From the NCBI RefSeq assembly GCF_020711255.1, contig NZ_JAJFAW010000012.1, forward strand, positions 85,317 to 149,316: a stretch of DNA of 64,000 bases, given 5' to 3'. This DNA comes from Hymenobacter plasmatis. GTDB taxonomy: Bacteria > Bacteroidota > Bacteroidia > Cytophagales > Hymenobacteraceae. Under the pieces are notes generated by a model. It saw only the letters and a list, made by a program, of their open reading frames with translations. It ran no database searches and had not been told where the DNA came from. The stretch's first letter is position 1. The number at the start of each line of letters is the position of its first letter. Shown one piece after another: positions 17,348 through 26,887 of the stretch. The position numbers and the translations under genes were made by a program.

Positions 17348-18679
17348 ATGAAACTCCGACTCCTCCAGCAGTGGCAGCTGCTCCGCGAATCGCTCTGGTT
17401 TGTGCCCGGCCTGATGGTGCTCGCGGCCATTGCCGCCGCCTTCGGGCTGGTGCGCTACGATGCGCAAACCACTGTGCAGGGCACCAAGCACTTCCCGCTG
17501 CTATTCGGCATCGGCGCCGATGCCTCGCGGGGGATGCTCACGGCCATTGCGGGGTCGATGCTGACGGTGGCCACGCTGGCGTTTTCCGTGACGCTGGCCG
17601 CGTTCTCGCAAATCAGTACCCAGTACTCCCCGCGGGTGTTGCGCAACTTCATGCGCGACCAGGTCAACCAGGTCATCATGGGGTACTTCGTGGGCGTATT
17701 TGCCTACTGCCTCGCGGTGCTCGGCACCATCCGCGGGCCCGAAGAGGGCAAGTTTGTGCCGTCGTCGGCGGTGCTGGCCGGGTTGCTGCTGGCCATGGGC
17801 GGGGTGGCCGCGCTGGTGTTTTTCATTCACCACATTGCGGAATCTCTGCAGACGGGCACGCTGGTGCGCAACATTGCCCTGGAAACGCTCGAGGCCGTGG
17901 AGGACTTGTTTCCCAGCCACTTTGGCGAGGCCGTGGCCGATGAGCGCCAGGTGGCCACGGCCAAGCAGCTGCTGCGCGAGCAGGCGGGCTGGCACCCGTT
18001 GCCTGCCACCGCCTGCGGGTATCTGCAGCGCATCGATACCGTTGGGCTGCTGCATTGGGCCATTCGGCACCGCGCGGTGCTGCGCATCAACTTCCCCATG
18101 GGCGCGTTTGTGGGCGAGGGCCAGCCGCTGTTCAGCGTGCGGCAAGGGCAGGACGCGCCCGGCGAGCCCCGCGCCGAATGGCCCGCCCACCTGATGGATT
18201 ACGTGAGCATCGGCCGCCACCGCAACATCGAGCAGGACATCGGCTTTGGCATTCAGCAGCTCGTCGACATCGCCCTCAAAGCCCTCTCCATCGGTATTAA
18301 TGACACGACCACGGCCATCATGGCCGTCGATTACCTAGGCGAAATCTGCGGCCGCCTGGCGCGGCGGGAGTTCCCGGCGCCCTGGCGGGGAGCAGGCCAG
18401 CACCTGCGCGTGTTGGTGAATATTCCCACGTTTGAGGACTATATCCGCCTGTCGTTTAACTTGGTGCGGCTCAATGCCCAGAACAACCCGGCCGTATTAC
18501 GGCGCATGCTGCGAGCCCTGGCCCTGGCCGGCGAGCAAGTGCTGCTGCCCGAACGCAAAGCCGTGCTGCGCGAACAGGCAGCCCTGGTGCTGGCCAGCGC
18601 GGAGGCCAACATTCCCAACGACTATGAGAAGCATCAGGTGGAGGCGCTTTACGAAGAACTGCACAGTGTGTGGCAGTAG
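17348..18679 (+). CDS. DUF2254 family membrane protein
   Basis: 443 residues. The N-terminal third has about four membrane helices (SLWFVPGLMVLAAIAAAFGL, ISTQYSPRVLRNFM between helices, GYFVGVFAYCLAVLGTI, AGLLLAMGGVAALVFFI). A large cytoplasmic domain follows, with QRIDTVGLLHWA and SIGINDTTTAIMAVDYLGEI, the signature stretch of DUF2254. The function of the family is not established. The gene has 120 bp to its left neighbour and stands alone. Confidence 0.9.
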   Translation: MKLRLLQQWQLLRESLWFVPGLMVLAAIAAAFGLVRYDAQTTVQGTKHFPLLFGIGADASRGMLTAIAGSMLTVATLAFSVTLAAFSQISTQYSPRVLRNFMRDQVNQVIMGYFVGVFAYCLAVLGTIRGPEEGKFVPSSAVLAGLLLAMGGVAALVFFIHHIAESLQTGTLVRNIALETLEAVEDLFPSHFGEAVADERQVATAKQLLREQAGWHPLPATACGYLQRIDTVGLLHWAIRHRAVLRINFPMGAFVGEGQPLFSVRQGQDAPGEPRAEWPAHLMDYVSIGRHRNIEQDIGFGIQQLVDIALKALSIGINDTTTAIMAVDYLGEICGRLARREFPAPWRGAGQHLRVLVNIPTFEDYIRLSFNLVRLNAQNNPAVLRRMLRALALAGEQVLLPERKAVLREQAALVLASAEANIPNDYEKHQVEALYEELHSVWQ

Positions 18680-18700
18680 GGTTTAATGCTGCTCTTTAGC

Positions 18701-18869
18701 TCAATTCCGCGGGCTCGTGCATTCTTGGCTACAAGTGGTCAGCACCTCGTGTAGCTGAAGGACCATCCGCAGGGCATCGGCTAGTACCATCAGCTCATAC
18801 AAGTGAGAAGTAGGGGTGGAGAGTTGACAAAGCTATTGTCACACCAAGTCGCTCCTGGGCGCTTTCCAT
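18701..18869 (-). pseudogene. Frameshifted small ORF, function unknown
   Basis: Reading from ATG 18869, the frame gives MESAQERLGVTIALST and then stops soon. A +1 shift near 18815-18825 opens TPTSHLYELMVLADALRM and continues VLQLHEVLTTCSQ to a stop at 18701. Both halves look coding (amphipathic helices, consistent composition), and the joined product would be about 56 residues. It may be a decayed gene or hold a sequencing error. No family recognised. It occupies most of the 320-bp gap after the DUF2254 gene. Confidence 0.35.
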
Positions 18870-18999
18870 GACTTAAATCGGCATTGGCTCTGATTTTTAT
18901 CATTCTTCAGCCCAAGGCTCGCTGCTATTTTTAAGTAGTGCGCTTTGGCGTAGCGAAGGCTGCCCATTGCACGGTCCATTTATCACACCTAATGACTCC

Positions 19000-19266
19000 A
19001 TGGCTTTGAAAAAATCTGAGCGTCGATTACAGGCCAGGCTTTTCAAGAGCCTGCCTGCGGACCTGAGCGAACTAGACAAAAAGTACGCGAGGGAAATCAG
19101 CAAGCCGATGGTCCGCCTGGCCGGGGAGCTGACCAAACGGTTGTATCGGCTTCTGGAAAAGGACCGCAAAAAGCAAACCCGGAAATCCTCGAAAGCCGCC
19201 ATTGGTCTCCTGGCTAGACGATTTCGACAATTGGTAAATGTATGTGATTTTAAGATGGTTGGATAA
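19000..19266 (+). CDS. Small basic hypothetical protein
   Basis: 88 residues from ATG 19000 (MALKKSERRLQARLFKSL). Strongly basic and helical (KYAREISKPMVRLAGELTKR, then a Lys/Arg-rich run), with no membrane segment. It could bind nucleic acid, but no domain is recognised. A frame on the opposite strand over the same stretch looks less protein-like. The gene is isolated ahead of the efflux operon. Real expression is uncertain. Confidence 0.4.
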   Translation: MALKKSERRLQARLFKSLPADLSELDKKYAREISKPMVRLAGELTKRLYRLLEKDRKKQTRKSSKAAIGLLARRFRQLVNVCDFKMVG

Positions 19267-19343
19267 GTCAGCAAGCCAATCAAAGACTGCATCGTGGACG
19301 CTCCGTCGTCGGCGTCATTGGTGTACCGAAGTTCTGAACGCCC

Positions 19344-20660
19344 ATGTCCGCACCTGCCTTTCATTCGCAGCTGGTAAAGACTCCGCCTGCTGCGGCGCCC
19401 GATACGCCCACGCCCCTTGTGGCGCCTAATGAAGGCACTTCCACAGTAGAAGAGCAGCCTAAGCAGCCGGGCCGCACCAGGCTATGGCTGTGGCTGGCAC
19501 TGATTGTCGCCGTGGGGGCGGGAGTGTATTTCTGGCTGCGCCCGCGGCCAACCACCTGGAAGTGGTACACCACGCCGGTGGCTGTAGCGCCCCTGGAAAA
19601 AACCGTAACTGCCACCGGACCGGTTACGGCGGTGCGCACGGTAGCAGTAGGCACGCAGGTATCGGGGGTGATTTCGGCGATTTATGTGGATTACAATTCG
19701 CCCGTGCGCAAGGGCCAGGTGATAGCCGAGCTGGACAAAACCAGCCTGCGCGCGGCGCTGAACGATGCCACTGCCAATCTGCAAAAAGCCACAGTGCAGG
19801 CCCGCCAGAGCCAGCGCGATTTTGCCCGGTCCCGGGCGCTGTATGCCAAGAGCTATATCGCCCGCTCCGAATTCGAAACGGCCCGAAACACCTACCTGAC
19901 TGCCCTTGCCAATCAGCGTTCGGCGCAGACGCAGCGGGACCGGGCGCGCATCAACCTGGGCTATGCTACCATCACGGCCCCCATCTCGGGGGTGGTGGTC
20001 AACCGGCAGGTAGACGTGGGCCAGACGGTGGCCGCCAGCTTCAACACCCCGACGCTGTTCACCATTGCCAACGACCTGACCCGAATGCAAGTGGAAGCCG
20101 CCGTGGACGAGGCCGATATCGGGCAAGTTAAAATTGGGCAGCCGGTGCGTTTCACCGTTGATGCCTATCCCGGGCGCACGTTCCGGGGCGTGGTGCGGCA
20201 GGTGCGGCTGCAGCCCAGCATCATTCAAAGCGTGGTCACCTACACCGTCATCATCGGCGTGGCCAACCCGGACCGGGCCCTGCTGCCGGGCATGACCGCC
20301 AACCTCACCATTGCCACCGCGCGGCACCCGGCGGCGCCCACCGTGCCAGCCGGCGCTCTCAGCTTCACCCCGCCCACCGAATACCTGAGCAAGACAGCCC
20401 AACCCGCGCCCGCCGGCAAAGCCAGGCAAAGGGGCGAGGCCACGGTGTGGGTGCAGGAAGGCACAGCGTTGCGGCCCGTGCATGTGCGCGTGGGCGCATC
20501 CGACGGGCTGCGAACGCAGGTGGAAGGCCCGCTGCGGGCCGGCCAGCTGGTAGCCACCGGCCAGGACCTGGGCACGCCCAAGCCCCGCTCGGGTAGTCTG
20601 GTGCCGGCATTTCCGGGCGGGCCGGGTGGCCCCGGTGGTCGCCGCGGCCCGGGTATGTAA
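19344..20660 (+). CDS. MacA-like periplasmic adaptor (membrane fusion protein)
   Basis: 438 residues. A Pro/Thr-rich cytoplasmic leader is followed by a membrane anchor (about 49-66, LWLWLALIVAVGAGVYFWL). The first lipoyl half is VGTQVSGVISAIYVDYNSPV, then an alpha-hairpin (about 133-200), the second lipoyl half and a beta-barrel (VEAAVDEADIGQVKIGQPV). It ends in a Gly/Pro-rich tail. It would bridge the inner-membrane ABC transporter and an outer-membrane channel. It is the first gene of a three-gene operon with 26- and 18-bp gaps. No outer-membrane TolC-like gene is present in the window. Confidence 0.9.
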   Translation: MSAPAFHSQLVKTPPAAAPDTPTPLVAPNEGTSTVEEQPKQPGRTRLWLWLALIVAVGAGVYFWLRPRPTTWKWYTTPVAVAPLEKTVTATGPVTAVRTVAVGTQVSGVISAIYVDYNSPVRKGQVIAELDKTSLRAALNDATANLQKATVQARQSQRDFARSRALYAKSYIARSEFETARNTYLTALANQRSAQTQRDRARINLGYATITAPISGVVVNRQVDVGQTVAASFNTPTLFTIANDLTRMQVEAAVDEADIGQVKIGQPVRFTVDAYPGRTFRGVVRQVRLQPSIIQSVVTYTVIIGVANPDRALLPGMTANLTIATARHPAAPTVPAGALSFTPPTEYLSKTAQPAPAGKARQRGEATVWVQEGTALRPVHVRVGASDGLRTQVEGPLRAGQLVATGQDLGTPKPRSGSLVPAFPGGPGGPGGRRGPGM

Positions 20661-20686
20661 GCGCGCCCAATTTTCAGCCCAGCACC

Positions 20687-21520
<834 letters not shown>

Positions 21521-21538
21521 CGTATTCGCCGCCCCGCC

Positions 21539-22756
21539 ATGCGCCTGCTCGACCTACTGAAAATCACCGCCCGCTCGCTGCGCAAGAACAAGCTGCGCTC
21601 CTTTCTCACCACGCTGGGCGTCATTATTGGCGTGGGCGCGGTCATCGCCATGCTGGCCATTGGCAATGGCACGCGCCAGAGCATTCAGGAGCAGATTTCC
21701 AGCCTGGGCACTAACGTTATCACCGTCACGCCCGATGCTTTTGCCCAGGGTGGGGTGCGGCAGGAGGCGGGCTCCATCGCCACCCTCACCCAGGCCGATG
21801 CCGACGCGCTGGCTGGGGCCAGCCCGGCCGTGCGGTACGTGTCGCCGGCCGTGCGCGCCACCGTGCAGGCGCTGGCCGCCGGCCGCAACTGGCGCACCAA
21901 TGTCTTTGGCGCCTACCCGGCGTATTTCAACATCCGCGTCTTGGCTCTGCAGGCCGGCACCCGCTACACCGAGCGCGACGAGCGAGTGGCCGCCAAAGTG
22001 TGCGTGGTGGGGGCCACGGTGGCTCGGGCGCTGTTTGGTACTACCGACGTGGTGGGCCAGCACCTGCGCCTGGGCCGTATTCCCTTTCTGATAATCGGGG
22101 TGCTGGCCGAGCGGGGCCAGAGCAGCACCGGGCAAGACCAGGACGACCTGATTCTGGCCCCGTTTGCCACGGTGCAAAAGCGCATCCTGGCCGGCACCTT
22201 CATCCGGCAGATTTTCCTTTCGGCCCAGAGCGAGGCCCGCATTCCCGAAGCCGCGGCCAGCGTCAGTGCCATGCTGCGCGAGCGCCACCGCCTGGCGCCG
22301 GGCGTCGCCAACGACTTCACGGTGCGCACCCAGGCCGATATTGGCGCCACGGCCACCACCACCAGCCGCTCCCTCACCGTGCTGCTGGCCAGCGTGGCCA
22401 GCATTTCGCTGCTGGTGGGCGGCATTGGCATCATGAACATCATGCTCGTGTCGGTCACGGAGCGGACCCGCGAAATCGGCATCCGGCTGGCCATTGGGGC
22501 CCGCAGCCGCGACGTGCTGCGGCAGTTTCTGTTCGAGGCCGTGGTGCTGAGCATCGCCGGCGGCTTGCTGGGCATTGGTCTGGGGCTGGGCCTGGCCCAG
22601 TTGGCCGGCCGCGCGCTGAATTTGACTACTACGGTATCCTTCCCTTCGGTGGCACTGGCCTTTTTGTTCAGCTCAGTGGTTGGCGTGTTTTTCGGCTGGT
22701 ACCCGGCGCGCAAGGCCGCCCGGCTCAACCCAATAGATGCCTTGCACTATGAATAG
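21539..22756 (+). CDS. MacB-type ABC transporter permease (FtsX fold)
   Basis: 405 residues. Helix 1 is at about 20-42 after LRKNKLRSFLTTLGVIIGVG, a motif typical of MacB. A large periplasmic core follows (about 45-275), then three helices with GIMNIMLVSVTERTREIGIR and the closing WYPARKAARLNPIDALHYE. Together with the adaptor and ATPase it forms a tripartite efflux pump; the substrate (antibiotic, peptide, lipid or siderophore) cannot be told. Last gene of the operon. Confidence 0.93.
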   Translation: MRLLDLLKITARSLRKNKLRSFLTTLGVIIGVGAVIAMLAIGNGTRQSIQEQISSLGTNVITVTPDAFAQGGVRQEAGSIATLTQADADALAGASPAVRYVSPAVRATVQALAAGRNWRTNVFGAYPAYFNIRVLALQAGTRYTERDERVAAKVCVVGATVARALFGTTDVVGQHLRLGRIPFLIIGVLAERGQSSTGQDQDDLILAPFATVQKRILAGTFIRQIFLSAQSEARIPEAAASVSAMLRERHRLAPGVANDFTVRTQADIGATATTTSRSLTVLLASVASISLLVGGIGIMNIMLVSVTERTREIGIRLAIGARSRDVLRQFLFEAVVLSIAGGLLGIGLGLGLAQLAGRALNLTTTVSFPSVALAFLFSSVVGVFFGWYPARKAARLNPIDALHYE

Positions 22757-22784
22757 CCAGGGGTGAACAGGGTAATTAAAATCT

Positions 22785-22817
22785 AGCCCAATGCCGGCTC
22801 AAGCTGGAAATTGGGCT
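22785..22817 (-). terminator. Possible terminator after the CysG-TauE gene
   Basis: An 8-bp stem (AGCCCAAT at 22785-22792 with ATTGGGCT at 22810-22817) encloses 17 bases. Read on the minus strand it is followed by AGATTTTAATT. The T-tract is modest, so this is tentative. It lies between two convergent genes. Confidence 0.35.
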
Positions 22818-22829
22818 GATTAAGAACGC

Positions 22830-24359
22830 CTAAAAAAGCTTGCGCAAGGCCCAGAGGCTCCAGCAGATAACCATCAGGCCCACGCCCAGGAACATCCAGC
22901 GGGTGGGGATTCGCCCGGCTAGTTTGGCGGCCAAGGGCGCGGCGGCTACGCCGCCGACAATCAGGCCGGCCACAATCTGCCAGTGCGAGATGCCGATGAG
23001 GGTGAAGAAGGTAAAGGCACTGGCGAAGGTGACAAAGAACTCGACCAAACTCACCGTGCCGATGACGTACTGCGGCGTGCGGCCGTTGGCAATAAGCGTG
23101 CTCGTGACCAGCGGCCCCCAGCCGCCCCCTCCAAACGAATCGAGAAATCCGCCGGCCCCGGCCAGCCAGCCGGCGTGCTTCACTTTGCGCCGCTTCTGCT
23201 GATGCGTGCGCAGCGCCTTGCTCAGAATCCGAATGCCCAGTATCAGAAGGTACGCGGCTAGCAGGGGCTTAATCCAGGCGGCGTACTGCTCGCCAAAGTG
23301 GGCCAGCAGCAAAGCCCCGCCGATGGAGCCGGCCACGCCGGGCAGCAGCAAGACCCGAAACAGACGCTTGTTGACGTTGCCAAACCGGTAGTGCTGGTAG
23401 CCCGAAGCGCCGGAGGCGAACATCTCGGCCGTGTGGATGCTGGCACTCACCGCCACCGGGCTCAGCCCCAAAGATATTAGGCTGATGGCCGACACCACGC
23501 CGTAGCCCATGCCCAAAAGCCCATCGATGAGCTGGGCCACAAAGCCCACGGCTACAAAGGCGTAGAACGTACCCGAACCCTTGAGCAGCGCCACCGCCTG
23601 CCCCAGGGTGAAATAGTAGGAGAGGATGTTGAGCAGAATAAAGAGCGCAAACGTGACCAGTGCCCCCGTGGCAATGCGCCGCCAGTAGGCCGTGGCCGGC
23701 GACTCATAGCGCGGCCCATAAGCCAGCTCGGCCGTAACGGCGTTCAGGGACTTGATTTTTTGGCCAAAGTCGCCCGTGAGCCGGGTCCGGATGACGGTCA
23801 TGTTCTGTAACAGGGAGTGGAGCTCACCGGGCAGGGCTTCTTCCAGCACGGCCCGCAGGCGCTTGGCCACGGTGGGCGACTTGCCATTGGTAGAAATGGC
23901 TACTTTCAAATCCCCCTTTTGCACCACCGACGAGAGGTAGAAGTCGCATTCCTCCGGCGTGTCGGCCACGTTGGTGAGAATGCGGCGGGCGGCGGTGGCG
24001 GCTTTGATGTGGCGATTGAGGGCTGGGTTGTCGGTAGCCACAAACACGAAGTCCTGGTCGTCGAGGTCGTCCTCGTCGTAGGGCCGGGCGTGGAGCTGCA
24101 CCCGCGGGTGCCGGTCGGCCAGCTCCCGCAGCGCGGGCAGGATGCGCGGGGCCACCACCGTCACGGCCGTGGCCGGGCTGTTGCGCAGAATAGCCGAGAG
24201 CTTCTCCAGGCCCACGTTGCCGCCGCCCACCAGCAGCACCCGGAACTGCTCCAGCTTCAGGAACACCGGAAACAGGGCGTTGGATGTGGGAGGCGCCGCG
24301 GGGGCGGACTTTAACTCGGGGAGGACGGCAGCAGAAGCGGCGATGGGGTCAACGGCCAT
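22830..24359 (-). CDS. Fusion of siroheme synthase N-domain (precorrin-2 dehydrogenase) and TauE/SafE (TSUP) transporter
   Basis: 509 residues. Residues about 28-210 match the Met8p/CysG N-terminal domain: NAD site VLLVGGGNVGLEKLSAIL, then TNVADTPEECDFYLSSVV and ISTNGKSPTVAKRLRAVLE. From about 230 on, eight or so membrane helices form a TSUP permease with two related halves (GFVAQLIDGLLGMGYGVVSA and GGFLDSFGGGGWGPLVTS). The first half would oxidise precorrin-2 and insert iron to make siroheme for CysI; the second probably moves sulfite, sulfate or another sulfur anion. It is the last gene of the sulfur block, 15 bp after cysI. The start at 24359 is supported by the Ala/Pro-rich leader before NALFPVFLKL. 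Confidence 0.9.
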   Translation of the reverse strand: MAVDPIAASAAVLPELKSAPAAPPTSNALFPVFLKLEQFRVLLVGGGNVGLEKLSAILRNSPATAVTVVAPRILPALRELADRHPRVQLHARPYDEDDLDDQDFVFVATDNPALNRHIKAATAARRILTNVADTPEECDFYLSSVVQKGDLKVAISTNGKSPTVAKRLRAVLEEALPGELHSLLQNMTVIRTRLTGDFGQKIKSLNAVTAELAYGPRYESPATAYWRRIATGALVTFALFILLNILSYYFTLGQAVALLKGSGTFYAFVAVGFVAQLIDGLLGMGYGVVSAISLISLGLSPVAVSASIHTAEMFASGASGYQHYRFGNVNKRLFRVLLLPGVAGSIGGALLLAHFGEQYAAWIKPLLAAYLLILGIRILSKALRTHQQKRRKVKHAGWLAGAGGFLDSFGGGGWGPLVTSTLIANGRTPQYVIGTVSLVEFFVTFASAFTFFTLIGISHWQIVAGLIVGGVAAAPLAAKLAGRIPTRWMFLGVGLMVICWSLWALRKLF

Positions 24360-24374
24360 AGAATTTTAGGAAAA

Positions 24375-26069
24375 TCAGGCGTGAAAGTTCTGGCCGTGGG
24401 TGGTGGCGGCCACGTAGCCCTGGCGCACCACAAAGTCGCCAAAGGCCTCCTGCGGCTCGCGCTGGGCGGCGTAGGCGGCCAGCAGGGGCGTGAGCTCGCG
24501 CAGGATGCCGTCCTCGTCCAGCATTTCGCGGTAGAGCTTGTTGAGCCGTTCGCCGGTGTGGTTGGCACCGAGGTACAGGTTGTAGCGGCCGATGGCGCGG
24601 CCCACCAGCCCAATTTCGCCCAGGTAAGGCCGGGCACAGCCGTTGGGGCAGCCCGTCATCCGGACCAGAATCCCTGCATCGGCCAGGCCGTGGGCCCGGA
24701 TGACGACGTCGAGCTTGTCGAGTAGCTGCGGCAGGTACCGCTCGGCCTCGGCGAAGGCCTGCGAGCAGGTGTTCAGGGCCACGCAGGCCAGCGCGTTCTG
24801 GCGTAGCGCGGTTTGGCGCACGGTGCCGGGCCAGATGCCATGCGCTTCCAGCACTGCCTGGATGCGGGGGCGGTGCGCCGGCTCAATATTGGCCAAAATC
24901 ACGTTCTGGTTGCCGGTGAGGCGGAACTCGCCGGTGTGGAAGCCGGCTATTTCGCGCAGCGCGGTTTTGAGGGTGTAGCCCGGGCGGTCCAGCACCCGCC
25001 CGCCTTCGACGAACAGGGTGAGGTGCGAAAGCCCAGTAGCATCGCCCGACCAGCCAAAGGCATCGGCCGAGGTCTGGAAGCGGTAGGGCCGCGCCGGGGC
25101 CAGGGCGTAGCCCAGGCGCTGGTGCAGCTCGGCCTGGAACGCGGGCAGCCCCACCCGGTCGATGGTGTACTTGAGGCGCGAGAGCTTGCGGTTTTCGCGG
25201 TTGCCCCAGTCGCGCTGGATGGTCACCACTTTCTCGCACAGGTCCACCACGTCGGCGGCGGGCACAAAGCCGATGAGGTCGGCCAGGCGCGGGTAGGTTT
25301 CGGGCAGGCCGAAGGTCATCCCCAGACCGCCGCCCACGGCCACGTTGTAGCCCAGGAGGCGGCCGTTTTCCTCGATGGCAATCAGCCCAATGTCGTTGGA
25401 AAAGATGTCGGCGTCGTTGTAGGGCGGCACCGCCAGCGCGATTTTGAACTTGCGCGGCAGGTAGGTTTTGCCGTAAATGGGTTCGTCGTCCACCACCTCG
25501 GCCGTGGGCTGCTGCTCGCCGTTCAGCCACAACTCCCAGTAGGCCGTGGTGCGCGGTGTAAGGTGCGCGCTGATGGCCACGGCGGCCGCGTACACCTCGG
25601 CGTGCACCGCCGACTCGTGCGGGTTGGTGTTGCACATCACGTTGCGGTTCACGTCGCCGCAGCCCGCAATGCTGTCCATCAGCACCTCATTAAAGCCCTG
25701 AAAGGTGGGCCGCAGGTGGCGCTTGAGCACGCCGTGGAGCTGAAACGTCTGGCGGGTGGTGAGCTTGAGCGTGCCGTTGGCGTAGGCATCGGCCAGGGCA
25801 TCCAGCCGCTGCCACTGCGCGGGCGAGGCCACACCGCCCGGCACCCGCACCCGAATCATGAAGGAGTAGAGCGGCTCCAGCTTCTGCAGCTTGCGCTCGG
25901 AGTCCAGGTCGCGGTCAGTTTGCTGGTAGGAGCCGTGGAACTTGATGAGGTGGGTGTCGTCGTGGTTCAGCGCGCCGGTGACGCGGTTGCCCAGGCTCTC
26001 GACGATGCTGCCGCGCAGGTAATTGCTGGCATCTTTTACGATTTCGACTTCGGATAATTTGGAAGACAT
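24375..26069 (-). CDS. cysI: Sulfite reductase hemoprotein subunit
   Basis: 564 residues with two nitrite/sulfite reductase ferredoxin-like half domains and two siroheme/4Fe-4S domains. Cluster and siroheme ligands are C429 and C435 (CVALNTC) and C474 and C478 (TGCPNGC), the CysI spacing. Other marks are RQTFQLHGVLKRHLRPT and GDVNRNVMCNTNP. It reduces sulfite to sulfide with six electrons delivered by the CysJ flavoprotein encoded upstream in the block. It is followed 15 bp later by the siroheme synthase fusion that would supply its cofactor. A stand-alone nitrite reductase is less likely given the neighbours. Confidence 0.93.
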   Translation of the reverse strand: MSSKLSEVEIVKDASNYLRGSIVESLGNRVTGALNHDDTHLIKFHGSYQQTDRDLDSERKLQKLEPLYSFMIRVRVPGGVASPAQWQRLDALADAYANGTLKLTTRQTFQLHGVLKRHLRPTFQGFNEVLMDSIAGCGDVNRNVMCNTNPHESAVHAEVYAAAVAISAHLTPRTTAYWELWLNGEQQPTAEVVDDEPIYGKTYLPRKFKIALAVPPYNDADIFSNDIGLIAIEENGRLLGYNVAVGGGLGMTFGLPETYPRLADLIGFVPAADVVDLCEKVVTIQRDWGNRENRKLSRLKYTIDRVGLPAFQAELHQRLGYALAPARPYRFQTSADAFGWSGDATGLSHLTLFVEGGRVLDRPGYTLKTALREIAGFHTGEFRLTGNQNVILANIEPAHRPRIQAVLEAHGIWPGTVRQTALRQNALACVALNTCSQAFAEAERYLPQLLDKLDVVIRAHGLADAGILVRMTGCPNGCARPYLGEIGLVGRAIGRYNLYLGANHTGERLNKLYREMLDEDGILRELTPLLAAYAAQREPQEAFGDFVVRQGYVAATTHGQNFHA

Positions 26070-26115
26070 AGGGTTAGGCTCTAAGCTTAGTTAAATGGCC
26101 GGGACGCAGCGCGGG

Positions 26116-26880
26116 CTATTGCGGGGTGGGAACGGGGGCAGCGCTGGGCCGCAAATCGAAATTGTGGAAATAGAAAAGCCGGAGGCTGTGCTGGTTGCGG
26201 TAGACGTTGCCGGCCGGCAATTGCTGGAACAGGTGCATGTAGCCCCCTTGCAATTGGCCGTGCTTGCTCACTTGGTACACCAGCCCGGCAAAGAGCCGGT
26301 TCTGGTCGAAGGTGTTGTAGCGGATTTCCTCGCCGAAGTTGACCATCAGCTCGTCGTTGAGCAGAAACTGCAGTCCTCCGGGCTCGAAGGCATCCTTCGT
26401 GATGGGCAGAAAAAGCGCGGCGTTGTAGCGGGTGCGGTAGTTGAAATTGAAATCGGAGCCCAGGTCCTCGTTGTTCACCACCTGCTGCCGGAACCGCTCT
26501 TCCAGCCGCACCCACTGCATCAGCCTGGCCTTGGGGAAGCGCGTAAACCACTGCACCTGCTGCCAGGGCCGGTGCTCGGGCTGGCCAATGGTGCGCGCGC
26601 CTTCCGGGAAGTGGTGCACGTAGGCGTAGCCGGCCGTCAGGCGCACCTCATCGGTGAGGTAGTAGGTGAGGCCCACCCGCGCCACGCCCTGAAACAGGCG
26701 GTTCACGAAATGCTCGTGCAGGCGCAGGTGCAAATCCGTCCAGGTGCCCCAGCGCGGCGAAAAGCGGGTTTGGTTGAACACACCCAGCCACAGCTGCTGC
26801 TCCTGCACGTACTGCTTCTGGGCCCGCGCCGGCAGCGCCGCGAGCCCCAATAAGCCCAGTAAAAGAATCGGCCGTGTCAT
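26116..26880 (-). CDS. DUF2490 outer-membrane beta-barrel-like protein
   Basis: 254 residues with a signal peptide (about 1-20, ILLLGLLGLAALPARAQ). The mature part alternates polar and aromatic residues in beta strands (WLGVFNQTRFSPRWGTWTDL, RVGLTYYLTDEVRLTAGYAY, NYRTRYNAALFLPI), ending in an aromatic LFYFHNFDLRP region. DUF2490 proteins are predicted outer-membrane barrels of unknown job. It lies 7 bp after the TonB receptor gene and 46 bp before cysI, so it is very likely part of the sulfur operon. A role in uptake or sensing of a sulfur compound is inference. Confidence 0.85.
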   Translation of the reverse strand: MTRPILLLGLLGLAALPARAQKQYVQEQQLWLGVFNQTRFSPRWGTWTDLHLRLHEHFVNRLFQGVARVGLTYYLTDEVRLTAGYAYVHHFPEGARTIGQPEHRPWQQVQWFTRFPKARLMQWVRLEERFRQQVVNNEDLGSDFNFNYRTRYNAALFLPITKDAFEPGGLQFLLNDELMVNFGEEIRYNTFDQNRLFAGLVYQVSKHGQLQGGYMHLFQQLPAGNVYRNQHSLRLFYFHNFDLRPSAAPVPTPQ

Positions 26881-26887
26881 AAGTCGC

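Noticed and set aside
18900..19364. 154-codon minus-strand frame
   Set aside because: Ser/Arg-rich shadow; the plus-strand basic protein over the same stretch looks more natural, though itself uncertain.
24813..26057. Long plus-strand open frame opposite cysI
   Set aside because: Antisense shadow of a well-supported enzyme in GC-rich DNA; composition is Gly/Val/His-rich with no domain.
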